DNA from: Saxidomus purpurata
Lineage: Eukaryota > Mollusca > Bivalvia > Venerida > Veneridae
Assembly: GCA_022818135.1 (NCBI GenBank)
Contig: JAFMSR010000012.1
Span: forward strand, 31,495,550-31,559,549
Length of the DNA stretch: 64,000 nucleotides
Direction: 5' to 3'
In this document: positions 14,290-27,724 of the stretch, one piece after another
Layout: each line of letters begins with the position of its first letter
Position numbering within the stretch: the first letter of the stretch is position 1
Program-made: the position numbers and the translations under genes
Notes under the pieces: model-generated
Told to the model about the DNA's origin: nothing
What the model saw: the letters and a program-made list of their open reading frames with translations, nothing else
Databases searched by the model: none

Positions 14290-17100
14290 GAAAATAGAAA
14301 ATAAATCTAATGAGTAGGATCCGTCAAAAATTGTTACCCCTTATCCTTCATAGACTTGTCCGTCTCTCAATCGGGACAGTCCCATTACTTCTGATAGGGA
14401 TGTTCACTTTAGAATTACCGATTAAAAAGATTACACTTCCAAAATGTGCATTTCTGTGATACCAGTCGCATAAGAGCTATATAAAGAATCCAAAGTACAG
14501 TATACACAAAATAAACAAAGTGTGACCTTGACCTTGAGCAACATTCTTGTTGCCTTGTGATGTCAAGTTATCTTTAAAAAACTGACTTAATTTAGAATGC
14601 ACATATATATAGTTCTACCAGTACAAGCAGTCAACTTCATTTAACAGTCACCAGCCTTTTGTAGTCACTATCTTATATACCATATCGATATAGCTAATTC
14701 AGAATAAATTTGCCTGCAACAGGCAACCTGCACAGGTTATTTTCCATTTTTCTTCTAACAAAAGTTCCAGCATGTGCTAGACCAACACCTGTTAATACCT
14801 GCATATCATTAATTAATGTGTAAAGATAATTATGTAGATGGAATTTATGCTTGCATTGTTTCAAACTTCCTGACTACAAAACATCCTTATTTCTAGTTGG
14901 ATGTTTACAATTTCAAATCACTACATGTATTATGTGCACTAACACAGGCTTAATTCCTCTGTGCAACACAGAGACAACTGCAAATATGCAAAGGCGAAAG
15001 TAAGTGAACAAAGAGATTCATATATATGCAAGCAATGTAACTGCAGACTATGCCACATTTGAAAAGTCTGAACAATTCAGAAAATTTACAAGGTTATATT
15101 AAAAGGTTTCAACTGAATCATAAATGAAAATGGACAAACTGTACATTATAACAATGTTCAGACCTAGTTTCAACAAAATCTGGCATAAACTATGGTGTAT
15201 CAGTTTTTTTCATGTACATCAAATTTCGCGATTTGGGTCCGCGAATCTAATTTTCATGACTTTGAAAGTCGATTTTATCATCTCTTTTTAACTATGAGCT
15301 ACTGGTAAATCAACTCTGATACAATTTTATAATTCAATATTTGGGTATTAATCTGGAAAGTAACTTTTTAAAAGGGGATTCAAATACCAAGCAAGGTAGA
15401 GTTATGGTTCTTGCACAATGCATAATGCTTTTTGTTTCGGCAGCATAAAAATATGGAAAAGGGTGCTGAGTAAATACTTGACTTTCCCCTAAGATATACC
15501 ATGTTTAGTGACCTAGAAGTGTAACTTTAGGCAACACAAAACAACAGATTAATTGTTTATGCTCCATTTTCCGAATACTGACAAATTCACTGGTCAACTG
15601 CAGTCCAAACTGGACAAATATGAAGCTATTAAGCTGTCAAGCAAGTGCCAAATATACTTACAAAAAGATGTGGAGCGAAAAATGTGAACTGCAACATTAC
15701 AACCACCTTACCAATATAAGAAACCATTCATCAACAACAGCCAAATTATAACAGCTTTTGACAGTCTGACTGTATTATCAGTGTCAGAAAATTCCCCAAT
15801 ACCTCCTTGTCTTCCTCGTGGTTAATTGACATAATGGCTCAAAAATTCTGTACCTGGCAGGTACAGGAAATTCCCATACATTCTACCTCTACATTCCTTG
15901 TATAGTGGACCATTACTTTTTGGCACTCGAATGTTCAAACAGAATGGGTCTGGAATTTTTCACATTTGTAGTACTACATACTCACAAACATTCTTTCCCT
16001 GCTTTGTTCTACTCTATTCTCAATACTACCAGAATTCCTTAAGAAACCATGTCATAGAGAGCCTACAAAATGTTAAAATGTTAGGACTTGTCTAAATGCT
16101 TATAATCAACAAGACAGTCCTAAGCAACACACACCAGTTTATTTTCATTTCATCAAAGGAAATAATTTTTCATAAACGAAGTACAATTACTGAAGATAGA
16201 GTGATGGTTCTTGTTTACTGCACTTCTCATCTGTTGTGGATGGACATACAGGCAAAATTTAATCTCACAGTAAAATAAAACCTGCTTATCAGGTGACACA
16301 GTAACAATGCTTCAATGTTTATCAAACTGTAAACACTTTGTGGATATGAATTTTGAAGTTATGTGGGTTTCTTTTTGTCCAAAACATGTTGTTTTGTCCA
16401 CAAACAGATTTGTTGATTTTATAATTTATCTGTACATCTAGATGCAAAATAAAACAGAATTGTTACATCACTTCGCCCTCAAAATCCACAAGAGTATCAT
16501 AACGTCTTCACAGTATCTTGCTTCTGCTACAGTGTGCATTTAATGGCCATAACACAACTTTTGTCAACTTTCAAATGTCATATATACCCGCAGCAGTATC
16601 TAAAGCCTTTAAGGAATAAATAATTTAATGTACTTTTCGCATCATAAAGTGCCAGACATAAAAAGCCAATCCAGGAGCTCAGCTTCCTTCTCTGGCAACA
16701 TTCTTTGACTCTGCAGCCATCTAACATAACATTTCTAGCCACTAATTGTCTGGTGATGCAGGCATATCAATCAACCGATCTTTAATTTCTCTAACCTTTA
16801 CCCTGTTAAATTTCTACAAGAAGGTCCTAGGGGTTGTGAATCATTCACAATGAGTCTATGGAGAATATATGTAACATAACTAGCTTTATAAATGTCCACA
16901 GCTTTTTTTTTATATATATATTTGACTAAATCACAATGTCATGAGTGTGAACCTTTAAAGTCCGCACCAAAATGTATTATGATTCAGGGTCTATGTTCAC
17001 GTTGTTGTTTTTTATTATGGTGTAACCATGCCTCTTATCCCAAAAGTCATGTTGACCAAGTAGATATATCAACATCAAGACTATTGGGCTAATGTATCGA
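14290..17100. other. Intron, no recognised content
   Basis: AT-rich intron between the LDLa and transmembrane exons. Short plus-strand frames at 15898-16278 and 16892-17092 show no domain or splice context. Confidence 0.45.
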
Positions 17101-17111
17101 ATGCTTTCGTC

Positions 17112-17350
17112 CTAACATGACACCAGTACTGGATTTGTCCAAAAAGCAACTGACTGTGAGTCATAGCTACCACATTCTTTCTTCACAAGGAAGCGGGTAA
17201 AATAAAGTTAAGGTATAAGCCTCAATCCCAAGTCGGGTTCAGAACTGGAGCTATGTCGCATCTGCCCAATTAAGACAACAGTACTGGATTCCTTGCTGAA
17301 CAGAGACGTGAGTCCTCTAAGGCCTACTGTAACACTCAAGCTAAAATAAA
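17112..17350 (+). mobile_element. Headless SINE bodies (two adjacent)
   Basis: 'atgacaccagtactggattt' followed by 'ttctttcttcacaaggaagc' at 17117-17200 matches the body of the SINE at 6418. A second related piece at 17270-17345 has 'caacagtactggattccttg' and 'actcaagctaaaataaaaa'. No A or B box precedes either. Confidence 0.5.
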
Positions 17351-17490
17351 AAAGTAACAAGGCAAATGATCGAGCTCAAACTGGAATTGGCCATCTGACC
17401 AATTAGATGCATAATATCCTTGCTGCCAAAGAGGTGCCTATAAGGCCTAGTGCAAAGTAACTGACTGGCAAACCAACAAGGCAGATCATT

Positions 17491-17750
17491 CACCATAGTC
17501 TACAAGGATAGGCACGAGACCTGCATGGGTAGTGGTGGCAGAATCACTTGCCGCCATAGTCTACAAGGATAGGCACGAGACCTGCATGGGTAGTGGTGGC
17601 AGAATCACTTGCCACCATAGTCACAAGGATAGGCACGAGACCTGCATGGGTAGTGGTGGCAGAATCACTTGCCACCATAGTCACAAGGATAGGCACGAGA
17701 CCTGCATGGGTAGTGGTGGCAGAATCACTTGCCACCATAGTCACAAAGGC
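17491..17750. repeat. 60-bp minisatellite, about 4.3 copies
   Basis: Unit of 60 bp (first copy 61) beginning CCTGCATGGGTAGTGGTGGC and ending GATAGGCACGAGA. The last full copies are nearly identical. Because 60 is divisible by three, both strands show open repetitive frames; these are by-products, not genes. Confidence 0.92.
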
Positions 17751-19500
17751 TTAGAAATTTCATTCAGGCCAACATGATGATCTGTTTCCAACATTCGCTT
17801 CATCTGGTGTAGCCGGACTACAAACATGAGAGTTATATAACCTGTCTGCACCTCCATTTTATGCTTGAAAAATTCCTTTTAAAATGACCCTATAATGTTT
17901 TATTATTTTCTTGTGCATTGGTGCACAATATATGAAATCTCTGCACCTTTCATGTATAGCTATAGCACAATAAAACATAAGTTTATGCTTAAAATCAAAA
18001 GAAGATGATTTCTCACACAGATGCCTGCAGGGTTTCTGGCATGCCGTTCATGTGTTTTACAGCTCTAGTTGTTGATTTACCTCTCTGTACTGTCTAGCCT
18101 TAACACTCAATCTGATAATAATAAGCTAGATACATAAGGAAACAAAGCACAACAGTATTTTCTAGAATAGACTTGTCATCCAGTATCCTAACTTGTTTAA
18201 ATTGTTGTTGTTGTTTGTGTCAGGGAATATAATCACTAGTAGGTGTTTTATTAACTCTATTCAAACTAAGGTGTTAATAGAAATAAACAGTCAGAAAAAT
18301 ATATTAATTTTACATGTGTGACAAGTGGTCTGTCATGAATGTGTATGATTTGCATAATTAGTTATCATATGGTGTTGGCAACCAGCCATGCTATATATTT
18401 AGTTTGTTATGTCTGGAGAGAAATCTATATTCAAGGCTAGACAAGATAGTAAACTATGAATTAATCTGGGTGCAGATAATTGACTGTCAGCCAAGGCCTG
18501 TTTAAACATGTATAATCTTCATATACATACATACATAACCAAGTTTTATTAATTACAAAAATATACTGACAAACTTGTTTATGTTGTATCTCAAAATAAT
18601 ATTTTATGCTCCTATTAATATTTTTCTTACAAATTATAAGTGAGAAAGTTTAAAGTCCATATCACACTACTCTTCTTTATGGGAGACTGACATAAATAAA
18701 TTAATCAGTGTGTGATCCATAATGTTTGACATACTGACCTGATAATAAATCCAAAAGCCATATAATTGAAAATAAGTGAAAATATGTGATTCTTCACTAC
18801 ATGTGTATTTTAAAGGTGCAAATAAAAACACTATAAGTTATTGTTGAATTGATAGAAAAAACAATCACTAAGAATAACTAAATTCAAATAAACTGCCATC
18901 TCCAACACCATTGAATTCTTGCATTTCACAGGGGCCATTTACAGAGAACAATTTTGATCTTATAGTTATTGCATTGTGTACATAGGTGCTAGCGGGCAAG
19001 TCTGTATGCCAAACATTATTCAAGGAGCTGTTGATTTAAATGCAAATCAGGGGTCACAACTCAAACAAGCAACTGTGAGTCAAAATGGCCAATCTTCTGG
19101 TGATAGAACTTTTTACAAGTTTGCCCAGGTTTTATTTTTTTAGGTGGAAAAAATAATTATGTGATTCAGTTTATGAGTTGCTAATAGGTTTGACATCTTC
19201 AAGAATGTACCAGTGATTGATTAATTAAGCAATAAATGCTTGAACAATTTGGGTCCCAAAACACAATGTGTCTCCAACTTTGGACAGTAAAGGGAGGTAA
19301 TTACTATACACCTATGTTTTCCATCTGATTGTCTTGTTTTTATAAAGTTTTGCTTGATCAGGACAGGACAGGTCTCAAAGGGAGATAACTGAAGAAGAGT
19401 TCTGGTTCTTGTATATTCTATTTTTACTATGTTCTTCATTGCATTGTAACCTTTAACTGAGATTATATAAAGCTGAAAATGTAATTGCGGAAAAGGGGAT
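17751..19500. other. Intron, no recognised content
   Basis: AT-rich. Nothing beyond short microsatellite-like ATAC repeats near 18520. Confidence 0.45.
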
Positions 19501-19506
19501 TATTTC

Positions 19507-19831
19507 AACAAGAGGGTGATGACCCTATATTTCTCACCTTGCTACTATTGGCCATAAAATATAGTCAACAACAGCAGAACGGGTAAATTTTGGCCGAGGG
19601 TTATGATTTGAACAATCTTCGAAGAGGTCCACTATACAATGCTACATGCCAAATGATTTAGCCCTGGCTCTTCAGATTTTTGAGAGGAAGAAACCAAGTT
19701 TTATTAGCATTTCCCAGTGCACTGTTTCAGACGAAACGTCCTTTGAAGAAAATAGTGGACGAACAGACAGTCAAGTAAGTCAGATGGCAAGTGGTCCAAA
19801 AAGCTCACCCTTTCTACTAGGTGAGCTAAAA
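19507..19831 (+). mobile_element. Short family A element (325 bp), both ends present
   Basis: The left end CAACAAGAGGGTGATGACCC forms stem AGGGT/ACCCT with a 4-nt loop. Relative to the family consensus AGGGCC/GGCCCT, the C-G pair has become T-A. The right end is CTACTAGGTGAGCTAAAAT. It contains the 'agaggtccactatacaatgctacatgccaaat' and 'ggtttcag'-type module in decayed form, and 'gacgaacagacag' near the end. Confidence 0.75.
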
Positions 19832-20869
19832 TGACCATAGAATAAATTCTAGAAAAGCAGACAACAGCTTTCAAATAAATTGATTTGTTTCTCAATTGCT
19901 TCACATTGGCATCCATCATCAGGGATCAAATAACTATGATACAAATGTGTGTCATGAGGTCATTTTATATTATACAATTGATTAAGAAATACTCTGCAAG
20001 TTATTATGTCTTTGTGCTCTGTGCTTTTCTTTATGCTGAAATATGTCTTCAGTTTGAGTGTCAATCTGGATACAATTTTATGGCAACTACAGCTACACCA
20101 GATTACAAAAAAATGGACCAAGGCATGGCAGCACAACCTTAGGGACAGATGCAAATGTGGCCACTTAGTGTCGTCCCTGCTGCTTTGAGATAACAAAGAT
20201 GGCAGCAACACCGAGTACATCAGTTTTCCTTGCAGACAAATTTGTGTTAACTGCAACACATCATAGACACTAGGGTTTTGTTCCTGTCTACAGAAATGTT
20301 TAAATATTCATAAGCAGATGCCACTGTTTCCTTATTGCTGTAGTGAAGTCATTTAAGCAGCAGACACTAACACTTAGTGGAGTACCCAGTAAAGTTTTTA
20401 AATATTCATGAAACCAATGTCAGAATGTCACCTAACTTTGTTACATGCTTCTAAATGGGTTTTCAGGGATGTACTACTTACAGTAAAAAGTATATGACAT
20501 AATTTTAGCACATCTTCATTAGTGTGCGGCTTTCTGATTATTATCCAAAGAAAACATAAAAAAATTGTGATATACAGTAAAACTTGCAATGGCACAAGTA
20601 AAATTCTCTGGTTATAATTGAAAGTCTTGAGATATCCGAGTCCCAGGCAGTTTACAAGTGAAACTATCTACTACTATGGGTCTTATTAATAAAAAGCACA
20701 TTTCTTCACCTATTACAGGCAGTAATGTCATAGGTCTTTAGTATGCACCTGTTTTATTTACTACATACATGTCCCCCCCCCCCATGTTATTTCCGAGGTA
20801 CTTGTGACATTTTAAAAGAAAAAGTTGTAACATGTAGATGATCCCTATCAATTTTTCTGCAGATATTGA

Positions 20870-21470
20870 GTGGAAAAGATTTTCATAAATGGTCATTTTG
20901 ACCTTGACCTTTGACCTCAAAATCAATAGGGATAACCTACATGTTAAAGGGAACCTCCTGAGCAAGTTTGATGAAAGTTGAATGAAAGACATTTAACATA
21001 GGTCACTGTGACCTTGACCTTTGATCCGCTGACCCAAAAATCAATAGGATCATCTACATGTTAAAGGGAACCTTCTGAGCAAGTTTAATGAAAGTTGAAT
21101 GAAAACTGTGACCTATGGAGTGTTATCAAAGAAAATCTAATGATTACACTGTGACCTTGCCCTTTGACCCATTGACCCCAAAATACAATAGGGATCATCT
21201 ACATGTTGCAGAGAACCTTCTGAGCAAGTTTGATAAATATTGAACGAAAATTGTTAACTATAGAGTGTTATCAAGAAAATTGCTATCGGAGGTCACTGTG
21301 ACCTTGACCTTTGACCCACTGACCCCAAAAACAGCAGGGAACATCTTCAAGTTGCAGGGATCCTTATCAGCAAGTTTCATCAAAGTCAAATGAAAATTGC
21401 GATCTGTAGAGCATTATCAAGGAAAAGTTTATAGAAGGACAATGGACAAACCACCATTTTTTTCGGTAGA
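20870..21470. repeat. Tandem repeat of 110-150-bp units (CTTGACCTTTGACC type)
   Basis: About four diverged units, each with 'gtgaccttgacctttgaccc', 'atctacatgtt(g/a)(c/a)a(g)ggaaccttctgagcaagttt' and 'gaatgaaaattgt'. A related block lies at 31850-32200. Both end with 'gacaaaccaccat', so they are probably the core of one dispersed element. Confidence 0.75.
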
Positions 21471-22047
21471 GATAGAAACGAATATGATTTTAAATTCTAT
21501 CTTAAACTGGTTACAAAGTATTTCAATAATAATTGGATTTCACAGTTGGAGACAATGAAATATGTGCGAAAAATAGTTTATATAGTTCAGCCTTTAAATG
21601 GACAATCAATTGGCAAACATTTCGGAACTGTTTTCTGGCAAGTCAGACCACAGACTATAACACCACTGCAAAAGAGCAGAATGAAAGCAGTTTTCCTATA
21701 CACTATGCTGCTTTATATGACTTCCCTTCTCTACAACGTAACATAACAGCAACATGATATATACATGTGAGATATGTGAATGATAAGTCATTATCAAGAA
21801 AGTAAGTTAATGTCAAGGTTACAAAAATAGCTCACACATCAATAGCATACAAACTAGTTAACCTAGTTAACAAAAAAACCTGCAGAAACAAATAACCTGC
21901 CATGCGATGGATAAGTAATCTGCATTCTTTCTAAGCTGATCCTCTTCTATCATACAACTAAAATTATTTATGAAATGGCTGTTTCAGTCTAAATAAGCCG
22001 AGTTCACCTCAATGTTAGGCTACTATGGCTTATTTTACGTTTAAGTT

Positions 22048-22280
22048 AGGTCCCTCAGGCTAGTTTCAGATTAATGTTTGGCCATTCAGGCTAATATCTG
22101 ATTTATTATCAGCCATTCAGGCTGATTTCAGGTTAATGTTTGGCCATTCAGGCTGATATCAGATTAATTATTGGCCATTCAGGCTGATTTCAGATTAATG
22201 TTTGGCCATTCAGGCTGATATCAGATAAATGTTTGGCCATTCAGGCTGATCAAGGTAACTCATGCTGATTTCAGGTTGCC
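22048..22280. repeat. 31-bp minisatellite, about 7 copies
   Basis: Unit close to GGCCATTCAGGCTGATATCA plus GATTAATGTTT, with substitutions among copies. Confidence 0.88.
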
Positions 22281-24540
22281 AATAAGCCAAAGAGATTATA
22301 ATCTTACTGGTGTATGGAATGATTCAGGGTCAGAAATGTTTGAGATTTATTCCGGTTGACAAAAAATGGTGAAAACCTGTGAAGATTTCGGAAACTATCA
22401 GTCACTATTCAAAAACGGTTTGCATTTTGGGCTTTGAAGCAATCTTTTACGGAAAATATAAACACTAGCATCACAAGGCTATTTTATACTAAAATGCAGT
22501 GTTTGGGTCCCAGCTACGTTACTTACTCACACCTGTGACAGACGATAAGGGGAAGTTACCCAGCTATTATCATTGGTAAGTTGAGGGTAATGATGGGATT
22601 TGTATGGAAACAGAAGATGGCAATAGATTATGATAACCCTCCAAAAATTACATAACTGAGATCAAGTGCTAAATGAATCCAATGTTTTGAGAAGGAGATG
22701 GACCTTCACATTGTAATATATGATTAAGCCAACAGAGTTGTCTCCAATGGTCTGAATGCAGACCAAGAAAACTTTCAGAAAGAAAAAAAAAGCCAACAAT
22801 CTGTGCATGAAATTGTCTGCGAAAGCTTTCAGCAAGAGTAGTTATCAGCCGGAGGCCACATTACATTTAGGCTATACAAGGATGTGTAGAGGATTGATTT
22901 TCTCTGTTGCCAGACAAGGAAATTGAATAAAGATGATGATTCACTGCACTGTTTGTCAGTTGGAATCTATTTCCAAACAAGGTTTTTGCAAATTAACTGT
23001 AGATTCCCATTAAAGAGAATGTCTATAAAAGTTTAATTGATTCCAGAAACAACATGCCAATACCATTAGTATATAATGGCATAACAATACTTTTTAACAA
23101 AGCTAAAAGTCATTCACAGACTTTTTAAAATCAGATGAAGCAAATAAAATTAATTTGCTTAAACAAAAAAACAAGGTATTCTGAATTCTATTTTGTCTCT
23201 TCCATACAAGATTTAGTTGTGTAAATATAAAAATGGGTAACATTATGCCAAGATATACTAAAGATACTCAATTTTACTCACCCTTTAACAGTCAAAACTA
23301 AATCACAGAGAGACTCCCATGAGCTTTTTGCTTTAAAACTGATAATTCCAGAATATAAGCAACTTTAAGGCCCAATATTTAGCTTCAACATACAATAGGC
23401 AGCATGATGTTAGGTCATTATGCTTTCTTACAGCAATCACAGGTTCCAATCCCACCGATCAAAGTTTTCTGCAAGAGTATTTGTCAGAACTGCCACTATT
23501 CCAGAACAACGGAGGCGGCAAGGACATGTGTTTTTTACTCTAGCAAGGTTCAAACCTTTAGTTTCCCTTTAAATCAGTGTAAAGTTGGGTGATCTGTACC
23601 CGAGTCAAACTGATTATTTTAACGACAATTCTTCCCCAAAATATAAGTGTTATATAGACTTTACAAAACAATAATCGTATCAATTTGACAATCTTCTCTA
23701 TGTATTTATTGATCATGTACTAAAAAAGTTTCTTTATCTGCCTGCAAGGATACACCGGAGACAATTTACTTACGATGTAAGCCGTAGGCAAAACTCGATA
23801 ACAAATTAGGAAGTGAAAGCTATATGTAACAATGAAGATGAACAGACCATTCCCTCAATTATCCCTGTCTAGACTAAAAAACATTTTTCAATTTTCATCA
23901 AGCTGTTTAGATGTCAACAGCTTGACTTCTCAACATAGAGGGTTTCTTTTTCAAGATGCCGTTAATTTTAAGCCATAGAAGATTTTGTGCACTTGGTGAT
24001 ACCGGCTTGTCACGTTCAATTCTTTTGTTTACAAGACCCTCTCTCTAAGTACTTAATGAAAACACTGCACTCACAAGTGTTTATTTAACTTGTGCTACAA
24101 AGTTCAATTGTTCCTGTCTTTCTTTATTTCACTTTCAGTTTTGCCTTGCAAAAGATATCATCAAGTCCTGTTTAAGTTGCAGAAAGTGTGCATGTCTAGC
24201 ACATCAAAACTATATCCAGAAATGACAAGCATAACACCTTATAGCCATAACAATGTATTAATTGCTGATTTTGGACTAACAGAAACAAATTTTGCTCCAA
24301 ATGCAAATTCTATCCAAATTTTAATACACCTGATTAATGGTGGCAGAGTCTAGTTAACACCAGTTTCACAATATTTTAACCACTGAAATGTTTTAATATG
24401 CAATTCCAATAAAACAAATATGGAGAAACTATTATACCTAATTAAACCTTGATTTATACTAATTGGTTTATTCTCAATTGCAAACAAGTTCTTACAATTT
24501 ATATAAATTGCTAAGCACACTCCCTCCAGATGGAATAAAC
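22281..24540. other. Intron, no recognised content
   Basis: Short frames at 23404-23592 and 24090-24353 have no domain signature. Nothing else seen. Confidence 0.4.
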
Positions 24541-24668
24541 GTTTCATTGCAGAGAGGCAATGTAGAATTCATGTGTCCTGCCCAAGGATGCCATGAGTAT
24601 GGCACTGGTGTGGATCAAACCCAGGACCGTTATTATAAGACAAATGTCCTACCACTGACCACCCTATA
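24540..24668 (-). mobile_element. tRNA-derived SINE, minus strand
   Basis: Reading minus, a tRNA-like head has A-box-like TGGTCAGTGGTAGGA and B-box-like GGGTTTGATCC. The body contains 'catccttgggcaggacacat' and 'ctacattgcctctctgcaat', a wording common in animal tRNA-SINEs. The tRNA arms do not pair well enough for a working tRNA. Confidence 0.65.
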
Positions 24669-24669
24669 A

Positions 24670-26446
24670 AGAACAACAGAAAACTCATAGTTTTAGGGTG
24701 GTTTGGCATTTAGAAACTAGTACATGACATGCCTGATTCTACATTTAAAATCTCATCAAAGAATTTCCTTTTAATGCAATGATACCATGTTAACAATGAA
24801 CATTAAACACACAAATGGCCATTTCTTGAATGAATCAACTGTGGGGAGATGAATCTATTTTCCTTGAGAAAGTACCAAATGTTTCATCTCAAAATGCATT
24901 TTGTGCATGAAAGTGCAACATTGTCTAATCTTTCAAATCTTTGGATAAACACATGCATCTGCTGAGCCTTATCATTAGGTGCAAAGATAAACAACGTGTG
25001 TCGCCTTTGACCTTGCATTTATCATTTATGGTATCCTGCCATCTACCCAAAATCAACCAGTCTCCACAACTATGCTCTATGTGCCAAGTTACACAATAAC
25101 ATCCCATTGAAAAGGAACAACCTTACATGATGTTCAACCTGATGAATGATACATTATCATTCTATAGTCATTGAAGATTTTGGTGGAAACCGTGCAACAA
25201 GCTTAGCCTTAGGTCACCAGACCATTGTTTAAATGTAAAAACAGAAACAATGATATAACTTATCATTATTGACATGTTTTCAGATTATTTTGATTTAAAA
25301 TTTCATGCTGAAAAATATGCAAATATATCGGTAACAAGTGGCGTTGCAAAATAATGTGATAAACAACAAAAATATCATCAAATTATATTTTAAACTTGGT
25401 CAACAAACTACTGTATTTATTTTACGATGGTAAAAGAAAATTTTTGATGATTTGAATAAATTTTAGGGTTGTTGTTTGTTTAATAATCCCCAAACAAAAA
25501 TTACTCCTTATATCATGCCAAAATCCTCCCTCGACTTATGGAAGAGTCTAGCCTAAATTACTCATTTTAAAGCCAAAACTACTCGACCTATGGCCGAAAT
25601 CGACTTATGGCAGAGTATTAACAGTAAGTTTATTCCTGAGAAATATCTCAAGACCAAATGAATGAAAAAGAACTTAATTCATAGCAAAACTGCATTACTA
25701 TGTAGTAAATACTGTCAACTGTTGCACAAAATTATGCTGATTTTTATCAAAATGCAATTTTATGGGCACTTAAATTTGTGAATTTAAATTTTTCTAATGA
25801 AAACTATGGATGTTTTTTGTTGGGATTTTCAAATCAGTAGATTGATCTGCCAAAAAACTCTACGAAAATAAGTCCCCTACAAAAATAAATGTTAATTGAT
25901 TTATGTAGTTTCCTTTAGTACACAAAGTTCTACACAATACAAATATAGACAGCTCTGATAAAAAAAACTGCACCAAAGCCTGGCTTATTAGTGCAAATTT
26001 ATGCATTGTCACTGTTTACAAAGAGATGTCCTTGATTAAAGTACCAGGGTATTATTCCTCAACATACTGTTTCTAGGCAAATTACTCACTACACTGGATT
26101 AACCAGAAGTTTGCCTGACAAATCCTTTCCTAAATGAAATGGCATGTGTGAACTCTTGTGAAAACAGTGGGATGGAAACCTTTTCTAGCTCACAATGGAT
26201 GAATACTGTCTGCACAGACAAAGTTTATGCAATACCAGATTATTTATGCTTAACACCGACTTTAATAGATAACAGGCACGTCTGGCATAGCCTGTCAAAA
26301 CTGCAGTAAATCCTGTAAGAAACATTTGCAATTTCTAAAGTTGTGCTTTCAGGTGAAATTTCAAAATTGATTTTCAGTTATGGAAGTTTCTTTCTGGGAT
26401 ATACAGTGGGTCTGGTGCCACACATGACAACTCACCCAGGAAAATT
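24670..26446. other. Intron, mostly unrecognised
   Basis: Contains a possible transposon end at 25530-25620, where 'ctcgacttatgg' and 'tcgacttatggcagagta' repeat. No partner end was found. Confidence 0.35.
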
Positions 26447-26447
26447 A

Positions 26448-27255
26448 ACAAGAGGGCTATGATGGCCCTATATCATTCACCCGAGAACATGATTGTAACC
26501 TATTACTCATGACCCAATGTAACCCAGATTCAACCTTGACCTATATATCATAAGCAAAAATACAGATCATCAAGACAAACATTCAGGCCAATTTACATGA
26601 TAATCTATAGATTATAAGTTTTCCTTGAATTTGACCTGGTGACCTTGATTTTATCCCCAGTAATCCAAATTCAAACTTGCCCTAGAAATCATTAAAACAA
26701 ACACTCTGACCAAATTTCTTAAAGATTTAGTAATGCATATGGCATAGAGCATATTAACAAGCTTTTTTCATATTTCACCATGTCACCTAGTCTTTGACCT
26801 CATGTGACTCAGATTCAAATTTTGATTTAGAAATCACCTAGACAAACATTCTGACTCATTTTCATGCTAATTGGTATCAAATAAGGCTTCAAGAAAGTTC
26901 ACAATTTTTTTCAATGATTTGATTGGGTGACTTAGTTTTTGACCCCATGTGACCTAGTTTCAAAATAGACCCTAAAATTATCCAGACAAACCTATGATGA
27001 TTGGTTGTTAAATGTAACCTTTGAAGTGTTAACAAGTCTTTCTATCATTTGATCTTGAGACCTAGTTTTGACCCATGTGACCCAGTTTTTGAACTTGACC
27101 TAGAGTTTATCAAGACCAACTTCCTGACCAATGTTCAGGATAATTGGGTGCAAAATGTGCTTCTAGTGTCTTGCTAACAAATTGTGGTCAGATGCCCAAC
27201 ATTCATCATTTCTAAAAGCTCATCATGACCTCTCAGTGGTCAGGTGAGCTAAAAT
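26448..27255 (+). mobile_element. Family A Helentron-like element
   Basis: Left ACAAGAGGGCTATGATGGCC, stem AGGGCT/GGCCCT with one T-G wobble. Right GTCAGGTGAGCTAAAATTG. The core is about five diverged units with 'gacctagttttgacccatgtgaccca', 'tagaaatcat', 'gacaaacattctgaccaa' and 'gataattgg'. It ends about 330 bp before the LDLa exon. Confidence 0.82.
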
Positions 27256-27584
27256 TGCACTAAGGGTACTTGTCAGTATGTCATGATTCAACCCTTATGT
27301 AACTGAGTCTCCGGCAATTGCAAGACATTACCACAAATGTCTAATTATTCCTGACCTTTTAATTTTTCTAACCTCAGAGAATTTTTTCTTGTAATGACAC
27401 ACTTCCCACTTGACAATGGGGGCGATGACTGCTACACTTTCAGACAGTTAAATGTGTTTATAGAAAATGGAGATCAGTAAGAACTGCAGACAATGATAAG
27501 GATCTGGAAACATGTCTGCAATAGGCAAAATTACTTTCAGCCATCAGGGAAGTGTTTAGAAAAAAATATAATAATTAAACTTAC

Positions 27585-27719
27585 ATTGAGAAGCACCTGT
27601 GCTCTGAGAATAGGGGGGACAACTCTGTTCATCTGACTGGTCAGCACACTCAAATTTTCCGTTACACAACTGCACATCCGACAGACATACACGGTCATCA
27701 CAGATATGAACACATGAAG
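27585..27719 (-). CDS. LDL-receptor class A (LDLa) exon (internal, phase 1-1)
   Basis: This 135-nt exon encodes one LDLa module. Its six cysteines are spaced C-VHI-C-DDRV-C-LSDVQL-C-NGKFE-C-ADQSDEQS-C. The acidic calcium-binding signature SDE lies just before the last cysteine. The module is followed by a short linker, PPYSQSTGASQ. The acceptor is TTTTCTGTTTCAG and the donor is CAAT|GTAAGT. Both are strong consensus sites and both are phase 1. Joining the T from the CUB exon to CT here gives a serine, so the protein reads ...FHHYN-S-SCVHIC..., placing the LDLa module right after the CUB as in NETO proteins. The length of about 40 residues is normal for the family. The fold requires calcium and disulfides, so the module is extracellular. 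Confidence 0.88.
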
Positions 27720-27724
27720 CTGAA

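Noticed and set aside
17532..17777. Open frames on both strands with 20-residue repeats
   Set aside because: The 60-bp minisatellite period is divisible by three, which keeps frames open by chance; no start context, splice site or domain.
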